Shown: positions 1-10,645 of the stretch, in pieces
Position numbering within the stretch: the stretch's first letter is position 1
Layout of the letters: each line of letters begins with the position of its first letter
Source: Hydractinia symbiolongicarpus
Lineage: Eukaryota > Cnidaria > Hydrozoa > Anthoathecata > Hydractiniidae
Reading direction: 5' to 3'
Assembly (NCBI RefSeq): GCF_029227915.1
Contig: NC_079888.1
Location: forward strand, 21,804,001-21,868,000
DNA length: 64,000 nucleotides
The notes under the pieces: model-generated
What the model was told of the DNA's origin: nothing
Databases searched by the model: none
What the model saw: the letters and a program-made list of their open reading frames with translations, nothing else
Made by a program: the position numbers and the translations under genes

Positions 1-1289
1 CAAACCCGGGATTTACGGGAAATCGCGGGTTTTCGTTTGCCGGCGATTAAACCACTTTCATTAAGCGTCTCATCAAAAATGAAAACATTTCTGAAAACTG
101 CAAGTCTCATGCGTTTTAGTAGTGAAAAAATAATTTAAAAAATCGTTCGGGAAATGAGTTTACTCCCTGGGTACTTTCTTTGTATACTTTTAACTATACG
201 CGCCGAGTCCGGTATTTACGGGAAATGGCGGTTTTCGTTTGCCGTCGATTAAACTTCTTTTATTCAGCGTCTCATCAAAAATGAAAACATTTTTGAAAAC
301 TACAAGTCTCATGCGTTGTAGTGGTGAAAAAATATTTTAAAAAATCGTTCGGAAAATGAGTTTACTCCCTGGGTACTTTCTTTGTATACTTTTGACTATA
401 CGGGCCGAGTCCGGGGTTTACAGGAAAAGGCGGGTTTTCGATTGCCGGCGATTAAACTTCTTTTATTCAGCGTCTCATCAAAAATGAAAACATTTTTGAA
501 AACTACAAGTCTAATGCGTTGTGGTGGTGAAAAAATAATTTAAAAAATCGTTCGGGAAATGAGTTTACTCCCTGGGTACTTTCTTTGTATACTTTTGACT
601 ATACGGGCCAAGTCCGGGATTTACGGGAAATCGCGGGTTTTCACTTGCCGGCCATTAAACTTCTTTTATTCTGCGTCTCATCAAAAATAAAAACATTTTT
701 AAAAACTACAAGTCTCATGCGATGTAGTGGTGAAAAAATAATTTAAAAAATCGTTCGGAAAATGAGTTTAATCCCTGGGTTCTTTCTTTGTATACATTCG
801 ACTATACGGGCCAAGCCCGGGATTTACGGAAAATCGCGGGTTTTCGTTTGCCGGCGATTAAACCACTTTCATTAAGCGTCTCATCAAAAATGAAAACATT
901 TCTGAAAACAACAAGTCTCATGCGTTTTAGTGGTGAAAAAATATTTTAAAAAATCGTTCGGGAAATGAGTTTACTCCCTGGGTACTTTCTTTGTATACTT
1001 TTGACTATACGGGCCGAGTCCGGGATTTACGGGAAATCGCGGGTTTTCGTTTGCCGGCGATTAAACTTTTTTTATTCAGCGTCTCATCAAAAATGAAAAC
1101 ATTTTTAAAAACCACAAGTCTCATGCGTTGTAGTGGTGAAAAAATAATTTAAAAAATCGTTCGGAAAATGAATTTACTCCCTGGGTATTTTCTTTGTATA
1201 CTTTTGACTATACGGGCCGAGTCCGGGGTTTAGTGGAAAAGGCGGGTTTTCGTTTGCCGGCGATTAAACTTCTTTTATTCAGCGTCTCA

Positions 1290-1311
1290 TCAAAAATGAA
1301 AACATTTTTGA
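1290..1311. repeat. Perfect dyad in the satellite monomer (example)
   Basis: TCAAAAATG at 1290-1298 and CATTTTTGA at 1303-1311 are perfect 9-bp inverted repeats around a 4-nt AAAA loop. The same dyad occurs in every monomer that reads tttttgaaaac. In the tttttaaaaac variant one base pair near the arm end is lost and a 7-bp perfect core remains. The dyad lies in the most constant part of the monomer. Short dyads able to form cruciforms are known in several centromeric satellites; a role here is inference. Confidence 0.75.
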
Positions 1312-1540
1312 AAACTACAAGTCTCATGCGTTGTAGTGGTGAAAAAATAATTTCAAAAATCGTTCGGGAAATGAGTTTACTCCCTGGGTACTTTCTTTGT
1401 ATACTTTTGACTATACGGGCCGAGTCCGGGATTTACGGGAAGTCGCGGGTTTTTGTTTGAGGGCGATTAAACTTCTTTTATTCAGCGTCTCATCAAAAAT
1501 GAAAACATTTTTGAAAACTACAAGTCTCATGCGTTGTAGT

Positions 1541-1565
1541 GGTGAAAAAATGGATTAGTGGAAAT
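1541..1565 (+). repeat. Rearranged monomer junction
   Basis: Where other monomers read gaaaaaataatttaaaaaatcgttcggg, this one reads gaaaaaatggattagtgg before aaatgagttt. About a dozen bases are lost and the remainder is altered. It is a one-off indel scar in this window. Confidence 0.7.
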
Positions 1566-4500
1566 GAGTTTACACCCTGGGTACTTTCTTTGTATACTTT
1601 TGACTATACGGGCTGAGCCCGGGATTTACGGGAAATGGCGGGTTTTTGCTTGCCGGCGATTAAACTTCTTTTATTCAGCGTCTCATCAAAAATGAAAACA
1701 TTTTTGAAAACTGCAAGTCTCATGCGTTGTAGTGGTGAAAAGATAAATTAAAAAATCGGTCGGAAAATGAGTTTACTCCGTGGGTACTTCCTTTGTATAC
1801 TTTTGACTATACGGGCCGAGTCCGGGGTTTACGGTAAATGGCGGGTTTTCGTTTGCCGGCGATTAAACTTCTTTTATTCAGCGTCTCATCAAAAATGAAA
1901 ACATTTTTGAAAACTACAAGTCTCATGCGTTTTAGTGGTGAAAAAATAATTTAAAAAATCGTTCGGAAAATGAGTTTACTCCCTGGGTACTTTCTTTGTA
2001 TACTTTTGACTATACGGGCCGAGTCCGGGGTTTACGGGAAATAGTGGTTTTCGTTTGCCGGCGATTAAACTTCTTTCATTCAGCGTCTCATCAAAAATGA
2101 AAACAATTTTGAGAACTACAAGTCTCATGCGTTTTAGTGGTGAAAAGATAATTTACAAAATCGTTTTGGAAATGAGTTTACTCCCAGGGTACTTTCTTTG
2201 TGTACATTCGACTATTCGGGCCAAACCCGGGATTTACGGGAAATCGCGGGTTTTCGTTTGCCGGCGATTAAACCACTTTCATTAAGCGTCTCATCAAAAA
2301 TGAAAACATTTCTGAAAACTGCAAGTCTCATGCGTTTTAGTAGTGAAAAAATAATTTAAAAAATCGTTCGGGAAATGAGTTTACTCCCTGGGTACTTTCT
2401 TTGTATACTTTTAACTATACGCGCCGAGTCCGGTATTTACGGGAAATCGCGGGTTTTCGCTTGCCGGCGATTAAACTTCTTTTATTCAGCGTCTCCTCAA
2501 AAATGAAAACATTTTTAAAAACTACAAGTCTCATGCGTTGTAGTGGTGAGAAAATAATTTAAAAAATCGTTCGGAAAATGAGTTTACTCCCTGGGTACTT
2601 TCTTTGTATACTTTTGACTATACGGGCCGAGTCCGGGGTTTACGGGAAATGGCGGTTTTCGTTTGCCGTCGATTAAACTTCTTTTATTCAGCGTCTCATC
2701 AAAAATGAAAACATTTTTAAAAACTACAAGTCTCATGCGTTGTAGTGGTGAAAAAATATTTTAAAAAATCGTTCGGAAAATGAGTTTACTCCCTGGGTAC
2801 TTTCTTTGTATACTTTTGACTATACGGGCCGAGTCCGGGGTTTACAGGAAAAGGCGGGTTTTCGTTTGCCGGCGATTAAACTTCTTTTATTCAGCGTCTC
2901 ATCAAAAATGAAAACATTTTTGAAAACTACAAGTCTAATGCGTTGTGGTGGTGAAAAAATAATTTAAAAAATCGTTCGGGAAATGAGTTTACTCCCTGGG
3001 TACTTTCTTTGTATACTTTTGACTATACGGGCCGAGTCCGGGATTTACGGGAAATCGCGGGTTTTCACTTGCCGGCCATTAAACTTCTTTTATTCTGCGT
3101 CTCATCAAAAATGAAAACATTTTTAAAAACTACAAGTCTCATGCGATGTAGTGGTGAAAAAATAATTTAAAAAATCGTTCGGAAAATGAGTTTAATCCCT
3201 GGGTTTTTTCTTTGTATACATTCGATTATACGGGCCAAGCCCGGGATTTACGGAAAATCGCGGGTTTTCGTTTGCCGGCGATTAAACCACTTTCATTAAG
3301 CGTCTCATCAAAAATGAAAACATTTCTGAAAACAACAAGTCTCATGCGTTTTAGTGGTGAAAAAATATTTTAAAAAATCGTTCGGGAAATGAGTTTACTC
3401 CCTGGGTACTTTCTTTGTATACTTTTGACTATACGGGCCGAGTCCGGGATTTACGGGAAATCGCGGGTTTTCGTTTGCCGGCGATTAAACTTTTTTTATT
3501 CAGCGTCTCATCAAAAATGAAAACATTTTTAAAAACCACAAGTCTCATGCGTTGTAGTGGTGAAAAAATAATTTAAAAAATCGTTCGGAAAATGAGTTTA
3601 CTCCCTGGGTATTTTCTTTGTATACTTTTGACTATACGGGCCGAGTCCGGGGTTTACGGGAAATAGCCGGTTTTCGTTTGCCGGCAATTAAACTTCTTTT
3701 ATTCAGCGTCTCATCAAAAATGAAAACATTTTTAAAAACTACAAGTCTCATGCGATGTTGTGGTGAAAAAATAATTTAAAAATCGTTCGGAAAATGAGTT
3801 TACTCCCTGGGTTTTTTCTTTGTATACATTCGACTATACGGGCCAAGCCCGGGATATACGGGAAATCGCGGGTTTTCGTTTGCCGGCGATTAAACCACTT
3901 TCATTAAGCGTCTCATCAAAAATGAAAACATTTCTGAAAACTACAAGTCTCATGCGTTTTAGTGGTGAAAAAATAATTTAAAAAATCGTTCGGGAATTGA
4001 GTTTACTTCCTTGGTACTTTCTTTGTATACTTTTGACTATACGGGCCGAGTCCGGGATTTACGGGAAATCGCGGGTTTTCGTTTGCCGGCGATTAAACTT
4101 CTTTCATTCAGCGTCTCATCAAAAATGAAAATATTTTTGAGAACTACAAGTCTCATGCGTTTTAGTGGTGAAAAGATAATTTAAAAAATCGTTTTGGAAA
4201 TGAGTTTATTCACAGGGTACTTTCTTTGTATACATTCGACTATACCGGCCAAACCCGGGATTTACGGGAAATCGCGGGTTTTCGTTTGCCGGCGATTAAA
4301 CCACTTTCATTGAGCGTCTCATCAAAAATGAAAACATTTCTGAAAACTGCAAGTCTCATGCGTTTTAGTAGTGAAAAAATAATTTAAAAAATCGTTCGGG
4401 AAATGAGTTTACTCCCTGGGTACTTTCTTTGTATACTTTTAACTATACGCGCCAAGTCCGGGATTTACGGGAAATCGCGGGTTTTCACTTGCCGGCCATT

Positions 4501-6233
4501 AAACTTCTTTTATTCAGCGTCTCATCAAAAATAAAAACATTTTTAAAAACTACAAGTCTCATGCGATGTAGTGGTGAAAAAATGATTTAAAAAATCGTTC
4601 GGAAAATGAGTTTAATCCCTGGGTTTTTTCTTTGTATACATTCGACTATACGGGCCAAGCCCGGGATTTACGGGAAATCGCGGGTTTTCGTTTGACGGCG
4701 ATTAAACCACTTTCATTAAGCGTCTCATCAAAAATGAAAACATTTCTGAAAACTACAAGTCTCATGCGTTTTAGTGGTGAAAAGATAATTTAAAAAATCG
4801 TTCGGGAAATGAGTTTATTCACAGGGTACTTTCTTTGTATACTTTTGACTATACGGGCCAAACCCGGGATTTACGGGAAATCGCGGGTTTTCGTTTGCCG
4901 GCGATTAAACCCCTTTCATTGAGCGTCTCATCAAAAATGAAAACATTTCTGAAAACTGCAAGTCTCATGCGTTTTAGTAGTGAAAAAATAATTTAAAAAA
5001 TCGTTCGGGAAATGAGTTTACTCCCTGGGTACTTTCTTTGTATACTTTTAACTATACGCGCCAAGTCCGGTATTTACGGGAAATCGCGGGTTTTCGCTTG
5101 CCGGCGATTAAACTTCTTTTATTCAGCGTCTTGTCAAAAATGAAAACATTTTTAAAAACTACAAGTCTCATGCGTTGTAGTGGTGAAAAAATAATTTAAA
5201 AAATCGTTCGGAAAATGAGTTTACTCCCTGGGTACTTTCTTTGTATACTTTTGACTATACGGGCCGAGTCCGGGGTTTACGGGAAATGGCGGTTTTCGTT
5301 TGCCGTCGATTAAACTTATTTTATTCAGCGTCTCATCAAAAATGAAAACATTTTTGAAAACTACAAGTCTCATGCGTTGTAGTGGTGAAAAAATATTTTA
5401 AAAAATCGTTCGGAAAATGAGTTTACTCCCTGGGTACTTTCTTTGTATACTTTTGACTATACGGGCCGAGTCCGGGGTTTACAGGAAAAGGCGGGTTTTC
5501 GTTTGCCGGCGATTAAACTTCTTTTATTCAGCGTCTCATCAAAAATGAAAACATTTTTGAAAACTACAAGTCTCATGCGTTGTAGTGGTGAAAAAATAAT
5601 TTAAAAAATCGTTCGGGAAATGAGTTTACTCCCTGGGTACTTTCTTTGTATACTTTTGACTATACGGGCCGAGTCCGGGATTTACGGGAAATCGCGGGTT
5701 TTCACTTGCCGGCCATTAAACTTCTTTTATTCAGCGTCTCATCAAAAATGAAAACATTTTTAAAAACTACAAGTCTCATGCGATGTAGTGGTGAAAAAAT
5801 GATTTAAAAAATCGTTCGGAAAATGAGTTTAATCCCTGGGTTTTTTCTTTGTATACATTCGACTATACGGGCCAAGCCCGGGATTTACGGGAAATCGCGG
5901 GTTTTCGTTTGACGGCGATTAAACCACTTTCATTAAGCGTCTCATCAAAAATGAAAACATTTCTGAAAACTACAAGTCTCATGCGTTTTAGTGGTGAAAA
6001 AATAATTTAAAAAATCGTTCGGGAAATGAGTTTACTCCCTGGGTACTTTCTTTGTATACTTTTGACTATACGGGCCGAGTCCGGGATTTACGGGAAATCG
6101 CGGGTTTTCGTTTGCCGGCGATTAAACCACTTTCATTAAGCGTCTCATCAAAAATGAAAACATTTCTGAAAACTGCAAGTCTCATGCGTTTTAGTGGTGA
6201 AAAAATAATTTAAACTAGAAAATAAAAAAAAGG

Positions 6234-6251
6234 TTGCGAAGCATTTCGCAA
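6234..6251 (-). repeat. Subterminal hairpin at the putative 3' end, copy 1
   Basis: ttgcgaa, gcat, ttcgcaa: a perfect 7-bp stem with a 4-nt loop, 19 nt from the junction at 6215. Its first 10 bases are the inverted match of 9088-9097. On the minus strand the hairpin is followed by CC, a T-rich run and CTAG. Position and shape fit the 3' termination hairpin of rolling-circle transposons. Confidence 0.85.
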
Positions 6252-7384
6252 GTTGCAAGCAAAATTAAACTATCCAATACTTTGTCCCTAGCGCTTCTTG
6301 TTTCTTTGGCGCTAACATCTTCCGAAATACATCAAAATTGAATATCATATAGAAGAACCCTGGGGACGAGGTAGGAAAATGAACGCTCTGCGGAACAATT
6401 CGTTGCTCAAAAACAGTTTTTTTTGCGAATAGACTGCGCGAGTATTTGATGTGCGTGGGATATTCTTTTCAAAATGTACGAGAAAATTAGATTACGCGAA
6501 ACTAACAAAAACGAATAACGCGTGTTAAAATTTTGTACCGCCTTTTCCCACAGAATGGTAAAAGTAAAGAGCGCAATACAAAATTACACTTTTAGCAGTA
6601 TTCCGAAAGATATGTGATACATCGAGTTGTACAACCCGTAGAAGTTGGTCCTAACGTAACGATTTCGTAAATAACCTCACAACAAAACAGTATTTTTTTC
6701 ACGTAAAAATACCGGCACTAGAAGCCACAGAATCTGCTGGAACGAATTTCGAAAACTCACGGGAAACAATTAAAACAAAAACAAACAAATCAAAACAGTT
6801 TTTTAACTTTATCAAGATTTATTAAATAGCTTCAAATTTGGGCAGAAAAACAATAACGGATTCGCCTTCTTTTCACCACACGCATTAGAAGATTACATCA
6901 CTCACTCCCATTGTACACAATCTAAAAGAAAAAGAAAACATTTTCATATAGTGAAGCTTCCAGTGCCTTTAAGGGATGGTCAAGTCAATGGAATTGAAAG
7001 CACTGTTTTTCATCTTATAAATAATTAAGGCTAATTCGTAAAAGTATAAAAGAAAAAAACTAAACAATTTGGCAACTTTACTAATTTTATACGCAAAGTT
7101 CCAACCATACCAACAGTTTCCAAATCTGACAAAATCATTTTAGAAGTGTTTATTTTTTCAGAATTTGATTGATGCAAGGCCAAGGGAAATTAAATAAGTT
7201 TATTGTCCTAGACCCATTTAAAAACATATGCTTCTCATCATTCAGTTTTTTTTCAATCATCATTAATGTAATCACCCAGAGGAAATTATAATGTCTCTTG
7301 TGTGTGTTTTAGAAGCTGAGTATACAAATACACAAATATTACAAGTGCTGAACTTTGGCAATCATATTTTGCAATCAGACCCTT

Positions 7385-7630
7385 TTAAAAACTATGCTGA
7401 ACCATGTCAATTATTAAATTCAGCACTAATAGAAAAGCACCTTGGATAGGATTCTTTGTTGGGCGAATAAAATGACTGACAAATGGTTTATCGTGAATGA
7501 AATAGTAATTTTTACACAAATAATTTAAAAAATAATGAACTTTGTTATGTGGGTTGTTCTCAAACACACGTGGACGGTAGACAAAAAACTGTGATATAAT
7601 TTCTCTTGGTCTATTATTCCTGAGAATATT
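7385..7630 (-). other. Open frame after a splice-acceptor-like site; possible captured exon, copy 1
   Basis: On the minus strand a frame of 81 codons runs from 7630 to a TAA at 7385-7387. It is entered directly after a pyrimidine-rich ttattttag, which looks like a 3' splice site and supplies the in-frame TAG that closes the frame upstream. The translation is rich in F, Y, N and P, with motifs such as YRPRVFENNPHNKVHYF near the middle and IRPTKNPIQGAF further on, and it ends IIDMVQHSF. I do not recognise the family. Rolling-circle elements often capture host exons, so a gene fragment is possible, but AT-rich noncoding DNA can give a frame of this length by chance. There is no credible start codon or promoter. 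Confidence 0.2.
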
Positions 7631-8802
7631 CTAAAATAAGAGGGTGTCATGTCATGCTTTAAGAGAAAGAAGTTAATGAAAATTAAAAGTTATTTATCAA
7701 GTAAATTTTATCAAAAACCATCAAAAACAGTTCTTTTAAGAACTTTACTACCACATAGTTTACTTTATGGTCTATGCAGGTTTTTTCGGGTGAATACTTC
7801 AATTTTTTTGCAAAACGCCAAACTTGCCCAAAAACGCCTGCACGTTATACGACGTATGCAGCTTATCAGCACCCTTGTTCTAAAATTACAAGCAGTTTCG
7901 AAGATACCCACGCCGTTTAGATGACGTGGTGCGGCTTGGGCATCCTTGAAGTTCTGTTTAATGACAGTTTTAATGTTTTAATGTCGTTTTAAACCTTGTT
8001 CTCAGGGAGGGTGTACGGAAAACTAATTCCTATTGACAATTACAATGCTGTTGGTTTGATAGCAAAAGTGGATATTTTTTAATTACTGTAACAGGTTACT
8101 TATATAATAAATAAAAAATGATAAAAACGGTTGGTCAGCTCACTCTAGCGCCCAGAGCTATTTGTTTTGTCTGCGCCCTAGCTACAGGTTTTCCTATATC
8201 TGGCTATCAGTTAGGTAGTAATACAGCTTCTCTATATGTATTCTACAAATTACTTTTAATTCTTTTATACAAAACTGAGCTCTAGCTAGCTACCTTTCGT
8301 GTGATTAAGCCTTACCTTGATTTGGATAAAACCAATTAAAATTGATAATATTGTATTCTTACATCTTTTCAGAAACAATAAAATAAAACACAGCGCGTTA
8401 TAACTGTACAAATTACTTCAATTTTTCTTTAGGAAAGGTTACCTTACACAGGAGCTTTCCAATCCAACTAAAATCTCCAGAAAAAAGCACAGCAACAAAA
8501 AAGCTTAAAATACACAAGTAAAGTCAATTAGAAACAGGACTAGCAATAAATTTTTTCAAAAGAAGAAAACCGTTTTAATACTATTATATTTCATTAAAAT
8601 ACAACTATAATAGTATTAGAAGCAAAATTGCGAAGTAATTAATTAATTATTTATACCATAATTAGCTATAATACAAAGAAATAAGGCATATTTTGGATCT
8701 GTAAAATATACGTGTCTAAAATGCCGACTACCGTTTCTTGTTCACGGCATATTCCTCTTTGTGTGTTCAAGTTCGGCGGACGTATAATCCGGACCAAAAG
8801 AC

Positions 8803-8832
8803 GGGGGGGGGGTCAAAATCCGGGGGTGGGGG
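8803..8832 (+). other. G-rich patch with quadruplex potential, copy 1
   Basis: Runs of 10, 5 and 5 G occur within 30 bp (8803-8812, 8822-8826 and 8828-8832). The 10-G run can supply two G3 stretches, so a four-run quadruplex is possible on paper. It stands out sharply from the AT-rich element around it. Confidence 0.6.
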
Positions 8833-9030
8833 CGTACGAGCCGTACTTATTGCATTTTTTACTAAACTTATACTTTAACCCCTCGGTCCAAACTTATTTG
8901 TTTTATTAGAAAAAAAAATACCCTAGTTTTATGTGCAAAAATGTCAGTCCTATTTTTTTACGCTGATTTTATATGATTTTTTTTCTATCGAAATTTTGAG
9001 AATCTCAATAATTCTCTTGGTATACCTCGC

Positions 9031-9050
9031 GTGTAGCAAACGTGCTACAC
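9031..9050. repeat. Perfect hairpin near the putative 5' end, copy 1
   Basis: gtgtagca, aacg, tgctacac: a perfect 8-bp stem with a 4-nt loop, 47 nt inside the element boundary. In copy 2 one stem pair is broken by an A to C change (9047 against 13441). Confidence 0.85.
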
Positions 9051-9055
9051 ATTTT

Positions 9056-9091
9056 TCGCTTCGCTCGCTTCGCTCGCAAAGCTCAATTGCT
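9056..9091 (+). repeat. 9-bp tandem repeats at the element end, copy 1
   Basis: tcgcttcgc is repeated exactly at 9056-9064 and 9065-9073, followed by degenerate 9-bp units tcgcaaagc and tcaattgct. The tract lies directly inside the terminal TTGCGAAGC (minus strand) and shares its GCGAAGC core. Confidence 0.75.
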
Positions 9092-9097
9092 TCGCAA

Positions 9098-10608
9098 AAA
9101 TCGTTCGGGAAATGAGTTTACTCCCTGGGTACTTTCTTTGTATACTTTTAACTATACGCGCCGAGTCCGGTATTTACGGGAAATCGCGGGTTTTCGCTTG
9201 CCGGCGATTAAACTTCTTTTATTCAGCGTCTCCTCAAAAATGAAAACATTTTTAAAAACTACAAGTCTCATGCGTTGTAGTGGTGAAAAAATAATTTAAA
9301 AAATCGTTCGGAAAATGAGTTTACTCCCTGGGTACTTTCTTTGTATACTTTTGACTATACGGGCCGAGTCCAGGGTTTACGGGAAATGGCGGTTTTCGTT
9401 TGCCGTCGATTAAACTTCTTTTATTCAGCGTCTCATCAAAAATGAAAACATTTTTGAAAACTACAAGTCTCATGCGTTGTAGTGGTGAAAAAATATTTTA
9501 AAAAATCGTTCGTAAAATGAGTTTACTTCCTGGGTACTTTCTTTGTATACTTTTGACTATACGGGCCGAGTCCGGGGTTTACGGGAAATGGCGGGTTTTC
9601 GTTTAAAATGAGTTTACTTCCTGGGTACTTTCTTTGTATACTTTTGACTATACGGGCCGAGTCCGGGGTTTACAGGAAATGGCGGGTTTTCGTTTGCCGG
9701 CGATTAAACTTCTTTTATTCAGCGTCTCATCAAAAATGAAAACATTTTTGAAAACTACAAGTCTCATGCGTTGTAGTGGTAAAAAAATATTTTAAAAAAT
9801 CGTTCGGAAAATGAGTTTACTCCCTGGGTACTTTCTTTGTATACTTTTGACTATACGGGCCGAGTCCGGGGTTTACAGGAAAAGGCGGGTTTTCGTTTGC
9901 CGGCGATTAAACTGCTTTTATTCAGCGTCTCATCAAAAATGAAAACATTTTTGAAAACTACAAGTCTCATGCGTTGTAGTGGTGAAAAAATAATTTAAAA
10001 AATCGTTCGGGAAATGAGTTTACTCCCTGGGTACTTTCTTTGTATACTTTTGACTATACGGGCCGAGTCCGGGATTTACGGGAAATCGCGGGTTTTCACT
10101 TGCCAGCCATTAAACTTCTTTTATTCAGCGTCTCATCAAAAATGAAAACATTTTTAAAAACTACAAGTCTCATGCGATGTAGTGGTGAAAAAATGATTTA
10201 AAAAATCGTTCGGAAAATGAGTTTAATCCCTGGGTTTTTTCTTTGTATACATTCGACTATACGGGCCAAGCCCGGGATTTACGGGAAATCGCGTGTTTTC
10301 GTTTGACGGCGATTAAACCACTTTCATTAAGCGTCTCATCAAAAATGAAAACATTTCTGAAAACTACAAGTCTCATGCGTTTTAGTGGTGAAAAAATAAT
10401 TTAAAAAATCGTTCGGGAAATGAGTTTACTCCCTGGGTACTTTCTTTGTATACTTTTGACTATACGGGCCGAGTCCGGGATTTACGGGAAATCGCGGGTT
10501 TTCGTTTGCCGGCGATTAAACCACTTTCATTAAGCGTCTCATCAAAAATGAAAACATTTCTGAAAACTGCAAGTCTCATGCGTTTTAGTGGTGAAAAAAT
10601 AATTTAAA
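9098..10608 (+). repeat. 203-bp satellite between the two element copies
   Basis: About seven to eight monomers. The left part resembles 13492-13900, sharing markers such as gtctcctcaaaaatg and gtccagggtttacggg. The right part resembles the flank left of copy 1 (for example the ggttttttctttgtatac monomer followed by tttgacggcg). This is the array part of a 4394-bp duplication unit. Confidence 0.95.
9570..9640 (+). repeat. Truncated monomer (about 110 bp lost)
   Basis: At about 9604 cgggttttcgttt runs directly into aaaatgagtttacttcctgg, skipping the stretch from gccggcgatt to cgttcgg. The equivalent site in the flank after copy 2 (about 13998) is intact, so the deletion arose on one copy only. 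Confidence 0.8.
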
Positions 10609-10627
10609 CTAGAAAATAAAAAAAAGG

Positions 10628-10645
10628 TTGCGAAGCATTTCGCAA
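10628..10645 (-). repeat. Subterminal hairpin, copy 2
   Basis: Identical to the 7-bp stem hairpin at 6234-6251, with the same 19-nt distance to the CTAG end. Confidence 0.85.

Larger units (their letters stand above)
1..6214 (+). repeat. 203-bp satellite array, left segment
   Basis: About 30 head-to-tail monomers of about 203 bp. A typical monomer, starting at tttacgggaaat, contains in order a GC-rich block (cgcgggttttcgtttgccgg), gattaaac, a T-rich stretch, gcgtctcatcaaaaatg, aaaacattttt, acaagtctcatgcg, gtggtgaaaaaataattt, aaaaaatcgttcgg, atgagtttactccctggg, tactttctttgtatac and ttttgactatacgggcc. The segment also has a longer period: the marker tttacaggaaaaggcggg recurs at 417, 2841 and 5478, and a caaaccc-type monomer at 1, 2222, 4250 and 4859. 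These spacings are close to multiples of 203 (about 3, 10, 11, 12 and 13 monomers). No gene is visible. The array begins before base 1. Confidence 0.97.
6215..9097 (-). mobile_element. Helentron/Helitron2-like non-autonomous rolling-circle element, copy 1
   Basis: A 2883-bp AT-rich block unrelated to the satellite splits one monomer. Excising it joins tttaaa to aaatcgttcggg and restores the usual six-A satellite sequence, so no target duplication is needed; a 2-nt duplication of AA cannot be told apart. On the minus strand the element starts TTGCGAAGCA at its very end (complement of 9088-9097) and finishes TTTTCTAG next to TTT. An inverted copy of the 10-bp start lies 19 nt inside the other end (6234-6243) as part of a hairpin. 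Asymmetric terminal inverted repeats, a 3' hairpin and insertion between T and T are hallmarks of Helentrons (Helitron2). No Rep, helicase or endonuclease frame is present, so it would be non-autonomous. The interior (6252-9030) holds no recognisable gene; it has a G-rich patch and a possible captured exon, listed separately. A terminal-inverted-repeat DNA transposon is less likely because the repeats are not both terminal and there is no clear target duplication. Confidence 0.65.

Noticed and set aside
181-2450. Large inverted repeat or orientation switch in the array
   Set aside because: All segments I followed read in the same orientation; apparent inverted matches were only the short dyads within each monomer.
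7649-7924. 91-codon plus-strand frame in the element (also 12043-12318)
   Set aside because: No recognisable domain, basic and low in complexity. The single difference between copies is silent, which means nothing with so few changes. Probably chance in AT-rich DNA.
8712-8909. 65-codon plus-strand frame across the G-rich patch (also 13106-13303), and the 60- and 85-codon frames at 8933-9299
   Set aside because: The first is a translation of the poly-G patch. The others run from the element end into satellite sequence. None resembles a protein.
6215-9097. Terminal-inverted-repeat DNA transposon or LTR element
   Set aside because: The 10-bp inverted repeat is terminal on one side only, there is no target duplication beyond a possible AA, and no long direct repeats mark the ends. 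The asymmetric ends fit a rolling-circle element better.
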